64,000 nucleotides of DNA. It comes from Fibrobacter succinogenes (lineage in GTDB: Bacteria > Fibrobacterota > Fibrobacteria > Fibrobacterales > Fibrobacteraceae). The stretch is from NCBI GenBank assembly GCA_902794535.1, contig CADBHQ010000035.1, positions 1 to 64,000 of the forward strand. The letters run 5' to 3'. Below, piece after piece: positions 7,777 through 14,754 of the stretch. The notes under the pieces were generated by a model that was given only the letters and a program-made list of their open reading frames with translations, was not told where the DNA came from and did not search any database. The position numbers were made by a program, and so were the translations under genes. Positions within the stretch are counted from its first letter, which is position 1, and each line of letters opens with the position of its first letter.

Positions 7777-8438
7777 TCATTACCTCGAGTGACTAAGGCG
7801 TAAACTTGTTCTTCCTGCGGGAGTGCATATTTATATATGTGTACTGCCGGATCATTTTCCAGGTGAACAATATTGTTGAAACTTTTCAGTGTGAGGAATT
7901 TTCCACCGCCCTTCAAACCGGGCTGGGCACGTTCCCAGTCGTTTTCGAAAGTCGAAAGAGCACGGCAACTCACATAGTCCAGATAGGCAAGTCCCGAAGT
8001 TTCGAAACGCTTGCCCACGACGGTCAGGTTATTCAGGTGCAGTTTTTCCTTGGCGAACTTCATGAATTCCACGCGCATGTGGCGGGGTTCGACGGCAAAG
8101 AATTCCACCTGGGGCATAACGATGGCGAGCGGAAAAATCGGGCAACCTGCCCCCGCACCCATATCGGCCCATTTGATAGACGAGAGAGAAGAGACGAGAG
8201 ACGAGAGATCTTCTCTAATATATATATAGGGAACCAATGAATCGGCGATGTGTCTGCTCAAGAATTTTTCGGAATCCTTCGCCGAAATCAGGTTGCCGAA
8301 CTGCTTGGTCTCTACGACCAAGTCCGCAAAATCATAAAGCTTGCCCAGAACATCTTCGGACAGCTGCACACCATGTTCTGTCAAGAACTGGTTCAAAAGA
8401 TTCTGCTGGTTTTTGTTGTTTCTATAGGAACGTTCCAC
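7773..8438 (-). CDS. rsmG: 16S rRNA m7G527 methyltransferase RsmG (GidB)
   Basis: RsmG methylates G527 of 16S rRNA with S-adenosylmethionine. The SAM-binding motif reads DMGAGAGCPIFPLAI, slightly off the usual DIGSGAGFPG. The C-terminal CRALSTF and LKGGG segments fit the family. The frame can be extended to a GTG at 8498, but that start lies in a hairpin-plus-T-run, so I prefer a later start. The GTG at 8436-8438 lies inside a parS site and has no good ribosome-binding site; TTG codons farther in are alternatives. About ten extra residues (at 8170-8230) are encoded by a GACGAGAGA-type repeat just before the SAM motif. Confidence 0.85.
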   Translation of the reverse strand: MERSYRNNKNQQNLLNQFLTEHGVQLSEDVLGKLYDFADLVVETKQFGNLISAKDSEKFLSRHIADSLVPYIYIREDLSSLVSSLSSIKWADMGAGAGCPIFPLAIVMPQVEFFAVEPRHMRVEFMKFAKEKLHLNNLTVVGKRFETSGLAYLDYVSCRALSTFENDWERAQPGLKGGGKFLTLKSFNNIVHLENDPAVHIYKYALPQEEQVYALVTRGNE

Positions 8439-8446
8439 GTGGAACA
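8431..8446. promoter_or_regulatory. parS-like site at the start of the rsmG-parAB operon
   Basis: The site reads CGTTCCACGTGGAACA, differing from the palindromic consensus TGTTCCACGTGGAACA only at the first base. It overlaps the probable start region of rsmG, so ParB bound here could also influence expression of its own operon. Confidence 0.8.
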
Positions 8447-8474
8447 ATTTAGTATTATGAAATGTGAATACAAC

Positions 8475-8497
8475 AAAAAAGGGCTTGCGCCCTTTCA
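8475..8497 (-). terminator. hairpin with T-run upstream of rsmG
   Basis: On the minus strand AAGGGC, loop GCAA, GCCCTT is followed by TTTT. It may end a transcript coming from the right, or act as an attenuator before rsmG. It argues against using the GTG at 8498 as the rsmG start. Confidence 0.45.
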
Positions 8498-8600
8498 CTT
8501 TTTAAAAATATCCGTGGATAAGTTTTTGATAAATGTGGATTTTGTGTGAATAGAATTCACACTTTTTAAGGAAATCAGAATAATTCTTTTATTTGCGGGA

Positions 8601-8672
8601 GGGAACCCAGCTCGGAGTTGCGAAGGCCGCACGGTTCCCTCCCTGCACCCTCCCATTCCTTGGCCGACGCAG
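8601..8672. repeat. GC-rich inverted repeat, possibly of the dispersed family
   Basis: Arms GGGAGGGAACC and GGTTCCCTCCC flank a GC-rich middle, followed by a second GGGAGG complement (CACCCTCCC). It stands out from AT-rich surroundings and resembles, loosely, the copies at 22085, 26446 and 39681. Confidence 0.4.
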
Positions 8673-8738
8673 CCAGGCTCGTCTAGACGATGAGCATATT
8701 TGTTGTTGATTATATCCCTCGCTAATAAAAAAAGAAAA

Positions 8739-8754
8739 TGTTTCATGTGAAACA
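8739..8754. promoter_or_regulatory. parS-like site (one mismatch)
   Basis: The site reads TGTTTCATGTGAAACA, which matches the parS consensus TGTTTCACGTGAAACA except for one central base. It lies about 300 bases from the parS at the rsmG start. Confidence 0.6.
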
Positions 8755-8784
8755 TAAAAAGTCTCCTTTAAGGAGACCTTTTAG
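8755..8784 (-). terminator. rho-independent terminator (minus strand)
   Basis: GTCTCCTTTAAGGAGAC is a perfect inverted repeat with A-runs on the left and TTTT on the right. On the minus strand it ends the gene at 8788-9639; it could work in both directions. Confidence 0.75.
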
Positions 8785-8787
8785 ATA

Positions 8788-9639
8788 TTATCGGTTGACT
8801 TTTATGATGTACTTGCTGTTGGCGGGGCGGCCGAGGAGGTCGAAATGTTTTGCGTTTTTGTAATTGACTGCCGGGCGAACTTTGTGATGGATGGATGTGG
8901 TCATCTCATTATATACGTAGAAAACTTTATAAATGGTGCTGTCGTTAACCATTTTTCGCGTTGTCACAAAACCATTGTCCGTTTCTTCAATGGTATAGAT
9001 ACTGAGAATGTTGTCTTTCACATCCATGGAATCGTCATCGTTAAAGTGGTATATCTTTTCGATGCATTGATCTTTGTTGTCGGGATCATGGGTGATAAGA
9101 TATCCGTCATAGCCACGAGAAAAATAATCGCTGCCGCTTTCGAAGAATGATTTTAAGACAAAGAGGGAGTCGTTCCTGACAACTCTTTTTTCAACTCGAC
9201 TCGTTTCGTAACTAGAGCCGTTCTTATAACCGCGAGTAGAAGAACTGCCGTATGAAGAGTCTTGACTGATGTAGGTTGTATCTGCGTATTTGGATCCTTC
9301 GCCGCCGTAGATGGCATAAATTTTATCACCGTCTCGTTCAATGGTGATTGATTGCGAAACAGTACTTTTGACTTTTAAAGAATCAATGTCGCTACCTTCG
9401 TAATTAATCGTTTTTTCGAGGGTGTTTCCATTCCATACTATTTTCCTTGTGTTATAACGAGGAACGAATGTTTCTATAAGCTCTTCGCCGACTAAGGTGC
9501 GAATCAGGGTATATGTGCTTGCACTATCTGGTCGTGCGTTTGGGAGAGTGTTTATCTGTCCAAAGGTTGCAAGGTTGACACAGTCCAATGCAAGGGAATA
9601 GACTGCGAGGGAAAGAATAATGAAGAATGTCTTTTTCAT
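8788..9639 (-). CDS. secreted protein of unknown function, paralogue of the next gene
   Basis: The chosen ATG at 9639 starts a clear signal peptide (MKKTFFIILSLAVYSLALDC). The longer frame to 9729 would run through a parS site and is unlikely. The mature protein (about 265 residues) is rich in Ser, Asp and Tyr, with no recognised domain. The C-terminus FDLLGRPANSKYIIKVNR resembles the tail seen on other secreted Fibrobacter proteins. It shares a layout and a DP-N-CI-K segment with the neighbouring 9799-10470 product, so the two are probably diverged duplicates. Location is likely periplasmic or surface. Confidence 0.7.
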   Translation of the reverse strand: MKKTFFIILSLAVYSLALDCVNLATFGQINTLPNARPDSASTYTLIRTLVGEELIETFVPRYNTRKIVWNGNTLEKTINYEGSDIDSLKVKSTVSQSITIERDGDKIYAIYGGEGSKYADTTYISQDSSYGSSSTRGYKNGSSYETSRVEKRVVRNDSLFVLKSFFESGSDYFSRGYDGYLITHDPDNKDQCIEKIYHFNDDDSMDVKDNILSIYTIEETDNGFVTTRKMVNDSTIYKVFYVYNEMTTSIHHKVRPAVNYKNAKHFDLLGRPANSKYIIKVNR

Positions 9640-9679
9640 ATTGGGAAATATAGTAAAAGGTTTTATGTTTGCTTGGTTG

Positions 9680-9695
9680 TGTTCCACGTGAAACA
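9680..9695. promoter_or_regulatory. parS site
   Basis: TGTTCCACGTGAAACA fits the ParB-binding consensus with an intact CACGTG core, in the intergenic space before the secreted protein gene. Confidence 0.85.
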
Positions 9696-9798
9696 CAACC
9701 GAGGTCAGAAAGCGAAAAAATGCTTGCATTTTTTCATTTGCTGACCGATGGGTGTAGGACTATGACATAGTCATAGTCCCAACATGGCGAGGTGAGTG

Positions 9799-10470
9799 TC
9801 ACCTACCTTTCTTATAATATATAGTGGTATATTCGTTGCCGCCCATGCAGGGGCCGGGGGCTTTGATGTATCTGTTATGGTCGAACTTGATTGATTTCTG
9901 GATAAGGGTATTCCCCTTCATTTCGTATTCATAAGTGTCGATGATAAAGTTATTATCGCTTTTTCGAATGCACTTGCCTTCGTTGCCCGGATCACGATAA
10001 ATAGTCCAGTGCCTGGGAATCCAGTTGTCGGCTTCGTGGATGGTATCGTTCTTGATGTAGAATATCTGGTGCTGTTCCTTGTTCAGATCGATATAGACGG
10101 AATCCTTTGCGCGGTAGACGGTGAAGTGCCATTTGTCCTTCGAGGATTTCCATTCGTATTTCGTGACCTTGCCGACCTTGGTGGAGTCGATTTTCCAGTC
10201 GGGAATGTAGGTGGATTTTTTTTCGACATTACGGGCAAGGCAAGATTGGGATAGGCTCATGCTGTCCAGGTGATTGCCTGTCCAATGATATTTGATGGTA
10301 TTGACTCGTCCGTTTTGTTCCTGATAGAGACTGTCCGGCAACATTTCGCTGGGCAAAACGAGTACGTGATTTTCGAAGTCCGTTGCGAAATAATTGAATG
10401 TGTGTCGGATGCAGTCAACCGCATGGACGTTCAGGGCAGCCAATGCCAGAATGATAAATGTTCTCCTCAT
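9799..10470 (-). CDS. secreted protein of unknown function
   Basis: The 223-residue product starts with a short signal peptide (MRRTFIILALAALNVHAVDC). It has no recognised domain. It shares with its downstream neighbour (8788-9639) the DC motif after the signal peptide, a stretch of antiparallel-strand-like repeats and a DPGNEGKCIRK segment comparable to DPDNKDQCIEK. The C-terminus (YYKKGR) is shorter than in the paralogue. Both are on the minus strand with about 160 bases between them, enough for a separate promoter. Confidence 0.7.
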   Translation of the reverse strand: MRRTFIILALAALNVHAVDCIRHTFNYFATDFENHVLVLPSEMLPDSLYQEQNGRVNTIKYHWTGNHLDSMSLSQSCLARNVEKKSTYIPDWKIDSTKVGKVTKYEWKSSKDKWHFTVYRAKDSVYIDLNKEQHQIFYIKNDTIHEADNWIPRHWTIYRDPGNEGKCIRKSDNNFIIDTYEYEMKGNTLIQKSIKFDHNRYIKAPGPCMGGNEYTTIYYKKGR

Positions 10471-10487
10471 ATATCCCCTCCACTTTT

Positions 10488-10889
10488 TTAAACTGTAATC
10501 TCTACCCTATTGCCTTCGGGATCGAGAACCACACTTTCATAATACCCGTCGCCGGTGGTTCGGGGTTCCCCTACCACCTGGATTCCATCAGCATACATTT
10601 GTTTGGTTAAACGGTTCACCTCTTCTTTGGAGCCCACTGAAAAAGATAAGTGTGCATACCCGAGATGTTCTGATTGTTCCACGTGGAACAATCCTTCAGT
10701 TCCAACATCGATGTCGGGGCGGTGCATTATTTCCAACCGGGCGCCATCGTCGAAGGTGACGAATTGGCTGGTGAATTGTTTTGTCGGATTATGGTAAATC
10801 GGGTGAACTACCCCGCCGAAATACTTTCGGTAGAATTCACACACCTTGTCGATATCTTTTACCCAGATGGCAATATGTTCGATTTTCAT
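10488..10889 (-). CDS. VOC (glyoxalase/bleomycin resistance) family protein
   Basis: The 133-residue single-domain protein starts MKIEHIAIWVKDIDKVCEFY, the typical first VOC repeat, and ends VVLDPEGNRVEI, the typical second. Metal ligands fitting the fold are His5, Glu near residue 55, His near 76 and Glu near 130. It may isomerise or lyse a small substrate, but the family is too broad to name one. A perfect parS site lies inside its coding sequence (10675-10690). Confidence 0.85.
   Translation of the reverse strand: MKIEHIAIWVKDIDKVCEFYRKYFGGVVHPIYHNPTKQFTSQFVTFDDGARLEIMHRPDIDVGTEGLFHVEQSEHLGYAHLSFSVGSKEEVNRLTKQMYADGIQVVGEPRTTGDGYYESVVLDPEGNRVEITV
10675..10690. promoter_or_regulatory. parS site inside a coding sequence
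   Basis: TGTTCCACGTGGAACA is a perfect palindromic ParB-binding site. It lies within the VOC gene, as is common for chromosomal parS sites, and encodes LFHVEQ on the minus strand. Confidence 0.88.
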
Positions 10890-10959
10890 AATAACCCCAC
10901 TATAATATATACAAAAAGAGAGGGTGAAGAGATAAAGTTTTCAACATCTATTCTTATAC

Positions 10960-11466
10960 ATGATTGAGATTGAAATTATTCAAGGTGATATCACCAAACT
11001 GAATGTGGATGCAATTGTGAATGCCGCCAATTGTTCACTTTTGGGAGGTGGCGGTGTTGATGGAGCTATTCACAGGGCGGCGGGTCCGGAGCTTCTGAAG
11101 GCCTGCATTCCTTTGAACGGATGCGAAACGGGTAAGGCTAAAATCACTCCGGGATTTAGGTTGCCGGCGAAGTTTGTGATTCACACTCCGGGTCCGATTT
11201 ATCGGGATGGCCTGCATGGTGAACCGGCACTCCTGGAATCTTGCTATAAAAGTTGCCTGGATCTTGCCGAGGCGAATGCTTGTGAGACGGTCGCCTTCCC
11301 TGCTATTTCGACTGGCGTTTATGGTTACCCTTGGGAAGCCGCTACCGAGATTGCCGTGAAGACGGTCCAGAATTATCCGGCTAAAAAAGTTAAGAAGGTA
11401 ATCTTCTGCTGTTTCTCTACTCAAATGGAAGAAATTTATACGCGGTTTATTACGACCTCGCATTAG
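10960..11466 (+). CDS. macro-domain protein, O-acetyl-ADP-ribose deacetylase type
   Basis: The 168-residue protein is a stand-alone macro domain of the YmdB/MacroD type. Visible motifs are GDITKLNVDAIVNAANCSL with the catalytic/binding Asn, GGGGVDGAIHRAAG, and the phosphate loop FPAISTGVYGYP. Members remove acetyl from O-acetyl-ADP-ribose or ADP-ribose from proteins. Its gene runs divergently from the VOC gene, with a TATAAT-like element at about 10902-10907 between them. Confidence 0.92.
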   Translation: MIEIEIIQGDITKLNVDAIVNAANCSLLGGGGVDGAIHRAAGPELLKACIPLNGCETGKAKITPGFRLPAKFVIHTPGPIYRDGLHGEPALLESCYKSCLDLAEANACETVAFPAISTGVYGYPWEAATEIAVKTVQNYPAKKVKKVIFCCFSTQMEEIYTRFITTSH

Positions 11467-11516
11467 TTCTTTTTACTATATTATGAATAGGAAAGAACAT
11501 TAACAGGAGATTTATA

Positions 11517-11915
11517 ATGGAAGAAGTCAAGAACTTCATCAAGGAATGTGGCGCCTACTTTTTGGCAACGGTCGACGGTGACCAGCCGCGCGTTCGCCCT
11601 TTCGGCACTATCGAAATTTTCGAGGGCAAGCTCTATATTCAGACATCTAAGGTTAAGGACTGCTCCAAGCAGATTCAGAAAAACGGCAAGGTCGAAATTT
11701 GTGCCATGAATGCCGAAGGCAACAAGTGGCTCCGTTTGGCAGGTACGCTCGTGCGTGATGACCGCCGCGAGCCCAAGGTCCACATGCTTGACTGTTATCC
11801 TGAACTCAAGTCCATGTATTCTGTCGAAGATCCGAACACTGAAGTGCTCTATTTTAAGGACGCGACTGCTACGTTCTACGCTTTCGGAGCTGCTCCGCGT
11901 ACCGTGAAATTCTAG
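11517..11915 (+). CDS. pyridoxamine 5'-phosphate oxidase family protein
   Basis: The 132-residue protein has the flavin-binding split-barrel of PF01243: FLATVDGDQPRVRPFGTIEIFEGKLYI near the start and KNGKVEICAMN in the middle. It is shorter than true PdxH and lacks its C-terminal signature, so it is probably a general FMN or heme-binding reductase-like protein rather than the vitamin B6 enzyme. An AGGAG ribosome-binding site precedes ATG 11517. A clear terminator follows the gene. Confidence 0.88.
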   Translation: MEEVKNFIKECGAYFLATVDGDQPRVRPFGTIEIFEGKLYIQTSKVKDCSKQIQKNGKVEICAMNAEGNKWLRLAGTLVRDDRREPKVHMLDCYPELKSMYSVEDPNTEVLYFKDATATFYAFGAAPRTVKF

Positions 11916-11929
11916 TTTCACGTGCAACA
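11914..11929. promoter_or_regulatory. degenerate parS-like site
   Basis: AGTTTCACGTGCAACA keeps the TTTCACGTG core but has two changes from the parS consensus. It overlaps the stop codon of the upstream gene. Confidence 0.4.
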
Positions 11930-11967
11930 ATCAAGCCAATTGTTGATAACTTTTATAAACATTTTAC

Positions 11968-12001
11968 AAACACCGAACTTCATGTGGAGCTCGGTGTTTT
12001 T
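11968..12001 (+). terminator. rho-independent terminator
   Basis: AAACACCGA and TCGGTGTTT arms form a stem followed by TTTT, about 55 bases after the stop of the flavin-binding family gene. Confidence 0.75.
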
Positions 12002-12078
12002 CATTTTGGTGGATAAGTTTGGGATTTGTTTAACAGGATTGACAATAGATTGTGGAAATAACTAGCCGAAAATAACAA

Positions 12079-12094
12079 TGTTCCACGTGAAACA
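12079..12094. promoter_or_regulatory. parS site
   Basis: TGTTCCACGTGAAACA, identical to the site at 9680, lies in the spacer between convergent genes, the farthest of the cluster from parAB. Confidence 0.87.
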
Positions 12095-12226
12095 TAGTGC
12101 TTTTGTGGATATGTTGTGTTATATCCCCGATTTCTGTGGAATAACGATTTTTAATTTTCAACATTATATCAACATACGACTCTGAACGCTGTTAAGTGAT
12201 TTTGGGACTAGAACAAGAAGTGTTGA

Positions 12227-12260
12227 TAAAAAAAGCCTTCACCCCGCAAAGGATGAAGGC
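12227..12260 (-). terminator. rho-independent terminator (minus strand)
   Basis: GCCTTCA and TGAAGGC form the stem, and the A-run on the plus strand gives a T-run on the minus strand. It ends the FISUMP lipoprotein gene 24 bases after its stop. Confidence 0.8.
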
Positions 12261-12283
12261 CCGAACCTTAAGGATGAATTTCT

Positions 12284-13609
12284 TTATTTGGTCTGGATGA
12301 GGTCGCTGCAATCCTGGTTTGCGTTTTCTTCTTCGTAGAAGTAGACGGTAGCTTCGTCGCTGACGACGCACTTCTTGGTGTAGTTGGTCGGGCAGCCATT
12401 GCCGAGCGTTGCAGTGTAATAACCTTCAACCGAAACGCACTGGGCGGCAGCGGCTTCGGCAGTTGCAGAACCGGCAGCGTATTCGTCGCAGGAGCTGGTC
12501 GTCATACCCATGATGGAAATTTCCATATTGCAGGAAACGACGTCGCCAGTCGGGCCGGCCGGTTCGGTGGACTGGCTGGTAGTGTCAACCGGAGTGGTAA
12601 TCACTTCGACGGGATCAACCGGGGTTTCAACCGGAGTATCGATAGGATCGTCAATCGGGGCGACAATCGGATCGTCGTCGATAGGATTGGTTTCGTTCGG
12701 ATTCAGGCTTTCAGAGTTTTCGACGCAACGGACAGACATACCATTTCTGTTGTCGTAGCCTGTACCAATGAAAATCATGTCGTCACTCATATCGAAATAT
12801 TTGGAGTGGGTGCGGTAGCCGTTTTCCGGTGTTGCACTCCACTGGTAAATAGCAGTTGTCTTCGAGGTGACTTTGAAGTCGATTACGCGATCATAGTAAC
12901 CGTTCGGAGTGAGAGCGAGACCGTAGACGTCCCAACCGTTCATGTTGTATTCCCAACCGAAGTTGGAACGGAGCTTGTAGGCGATGCTGTCTTCGTAGAG
13001 CATGTAATTCGAAGAGCCGGCAACATAAGTGAAAAGATCTTCCCATTCAGAAAGGGTCGGAACGTGCCAGCCATCGGGGCATGCACCCTGATGTTCATCT
13101 TCAATGACATCGAGAGAAATCAGCCAAATGTCTTCGTCAATATCCATGGCACCGTACCAAGAATAGTAACGGCCATCTTCGGCGCAGTTCGTGATTTCGT
13201 CGAAGCACCAGCTATCGATGCCATTATAGTTCAAGTTCTGGGCGAACCAGTTTTGTCTACCAATCTTGATGGTTTTGTAAGTCTTGCCGTCGCGGGCATC
13301 GACAACGGAACCGAAAGCAAAGTTGCGGTCGACCACGGGGGCGATAATTCGCTTTGTGGAATCCTGGCCGGGATAGGCGCCATTCCACTGGGTACCATCG
13401 CATTCGAACGTCATCTGTTCATAGTTGACGAAAACCTTGGAACCGGCACGATCTGCATTACATTCGATTTCGTACAGTTCCGACAGTTTATTCGTGTAAG
13501 ACGGAACGCCGTTATCGTCGGTGGGAGTTTCCACTTCGATAGTACAGGCGGAAATAAGGCTTGCCACTACGGCAGCGGACAACTTAATATATCGGGGATT
13601 CAATTTCAT
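12284..13609 (-). CDS. FISUMP-domain lipoprotein
   Basis: The 441-residue protein begins with a signal peptide and lipobox (SLISAC). Residues about 95-295 form the Fibrobacter major paralogous domain, with DARDGKTYKTIKIGRQNWFA, WHVPTLSEWEDL, WSATPE and SVRCV. The domain is related to formylglycine-generating/C-type-lectin-like folds and is massively duplicated in Fibrobacter. A Pro/Thr/Asp-rich linker (300-350) joins it to a Cys-containing C-terminal part. It probably sits on the outer membrane surface; the ligand is unknown. Its presence is the strongest clue to the organism. Confidence 0.9.
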   Translation of the reverse strand: MKLNPRYIKLSAAVVASLISACTIEVETPTDDNGVPSYTNKLSELYEIECNADRAGSKVFVNYEQMTFECDGTQWNGAYPGQDSTKRIIAPVVDRNFAFGSVVDARDGKTYKTIKIGRQNWFAQNLNYNGIDSWCFDEITNCAEDGRYYSWYGAMDIDEDIWLISLDVIEDEHQGACPDGWHVPTLSEWEDLFTYVAGSSNYMLYEDSIAYKLRSNFGWEYNMNGWDVYGLALTPNGYYDRVIDFKVTSKTTAIYQWSATPENGYRTHSKYFDMSDDMIFIGTGYDNRNGMSVRCVENSESLNPNETNPIDDDPIVAPIDDPIDTPVETPVDPVEVITTPVDTTSQSTEPAGPTGDVVSCNMEISIMGMTTSSCDEYAAGSATAEAAAAQCVSVEGYYTATLGNGCPTNYTKKCVVSDEATVYFYEEENANQDCSDLIQTK

Positions 13610-13797
13610 GAAAGTTCTCCTGTTTTATCCCGTTTGTGAAAGTTTCGCGCAAATATATAAATAAAGTAAGATAATAGGGGACATAAAAAAACTTTTTGTG
13701 TAATTTTTGTGTAAATGAAATGAAATATTTTTAATTTGTTGTTATATTTGTAATACGTTTTTTCGTGGTGAAAGAGCGAGAACCAAAAGGGTATAAA

Positions 13798-14628
13798 ATG
13801 AAAAAGATTATCGCACTGTGCGGCATGGCACTGTTCTTCTGTTCTTGTGCCGGTGTTCATGTGAAGCAGCCTGAAATCGGCAATGTGAAGAAGATTGCTG
13901 TTGTTAGCGTTGCAAGTAACGAAGAATATAAGGACATTGAAGAAGTCGAAGGCAAGAAGGAAAACCTCCTCCTTACGGCAGTTGGCAACGTTCTTAAGGA
14001 CAACGTTGAAATCTTCACCGAAGGTCAGAAGACTGTTGTTTCTCATGGCGCTAACGAACTCAACAAGATGTTCGATTCCGTTGACGGCTGGGAAGCCATT
14101 CCGTTTGGCGAAGTCATCAACAACGAAGACGTCAAGGAAACCCTCGTGAACAAGGACCTGACCGAAACGCTTAAGGATATCTTCACTCGCGACCGCTTTA
14201 TCGCTCCGGAAGGCCTTGGCAAGCTTCCTTATGAAGCTGTGAAGCCGAACGGCATTCACTACGTGAATGGCGAACGTGTTGAAGTTGCTACTCTCCGTTC
14301 TCTTGGCAAGCTTTGCCAGTCCCTGAACGTTGACGCCGTTGTCGTTGCTGAATTCCTCTTTGCCTACAAGAGGGGCATGATGACCAAGATTACTGGCAAC
14401 GTGACTCCGATCGTGACGATGAACGTCGCTGTTGTTGACAAGGATGGCAACCTGGTTCTTTACACTGACCGCGGCTGGGAACAGCTCGAAGGCGATCAGT
14501 CTGCCAAGTATGCTAACAGCGTTGTCGACATGCACCGCGATGCATCTGTGGACGCTTACAAGAGAGCTGCCGACTTGATCGTGGAAGCTTTCAAGAAGAA
14601 GGCAACCGCAAAGCTCAGCGAAAAGTAA
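13798..14628 (+). CDS. lipoprotein of unknown function
   Basis: The ATG at 13798 (not the GTG at 13765) starts a signal peptide with a lipobox (FFCSCAG). The mature part, about 260 residues, has mixed alpha/beta character, with a KKIAVVSVASNEEY strand near the start and a second half typical of periplasmic CsgG/TolB-N-like lipoproteins (LNVDAVVVAEF, VTPIVTMNVAVVDKDGNLV). The assignment to that fold is tentative. Codon use is strongly biased to CTT/AAG/GAA forms, suggesting high expression. A good terminator follows. Confidence 0.8.
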   Translation: MKKIIALCGMALFFCSCAGVHVKQPEIGNVKKIAVVSVASNEEYKDIEEVEGKKENLLLTAVGNVLKDNVEIFTEGQKTVVSHGANELNKMFDSVDGWEAIPFGEVINNEDVKETLVNKDLTETLKDIFTRDRFIAPEGLGKLPYEAVKPNGIHYVNGERVEVATLRSLGKLCQSLNVDAVVVAEFLFAYKRGMMTKITGNVTPIVTMNVAVVDKDGNLVLYTDRGWEQLEGDQSAKYANSVVDMHRDASVDAYKRAADLIVEAFKKKATAKLSEK

Positions 14629-14647
14629 TTGATTTTTTCATTACGAC

Positions 14648-14677
14648 AAAAAGCCTGGCCTTGTGCCAGGCTTTTTT
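14648..14677 (+). terminator. rho-independent terminator
   Basis: AAGCCTGGC, loop CTTGT, GCCAGGCTT followed by TTTT, 20 bases after the lipoprotein stop. Confidence 0.9.
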
Positions 14678-14754
14678 GATGTTTACACGTGAGTCCATTT
14701 ATAGGGCATGTTTTGTGTGAGTTTCACGAGAAATAAGTGTATATTGAGGATATG

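Larger units (their letters stand above)
8439..8787. other. intergenic region with hairpins, parS sites and repeat
   Basis: This region upstream of rsmG holds a stem-loop AAGGGC-GCAA-GCCCTT with a T-run on the minus strand (8475-8497), DnaA-box-like words (CGTGGATAA at 8513-8521) and a GC-rich inverted repeat (8601-8672). It also holds a parS-like site at 8739-8754 and a terminator. I see no protein-coding gene. Confidence 0.5.
11930..12226. other. intergenic region with parS and DnaA-box-like words
   Basis: This AT-rich spacer lies between convergent genes. It carries TGTTGATAA twice (11941 and 12221), GGTGGATAA (12008) and TGTGGATAT (12104), plus a perfect parS. It could be part of an origin region, but no exact TTATCCACA cluster is present, so an origin is not shown. 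Confidence 0.35.
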
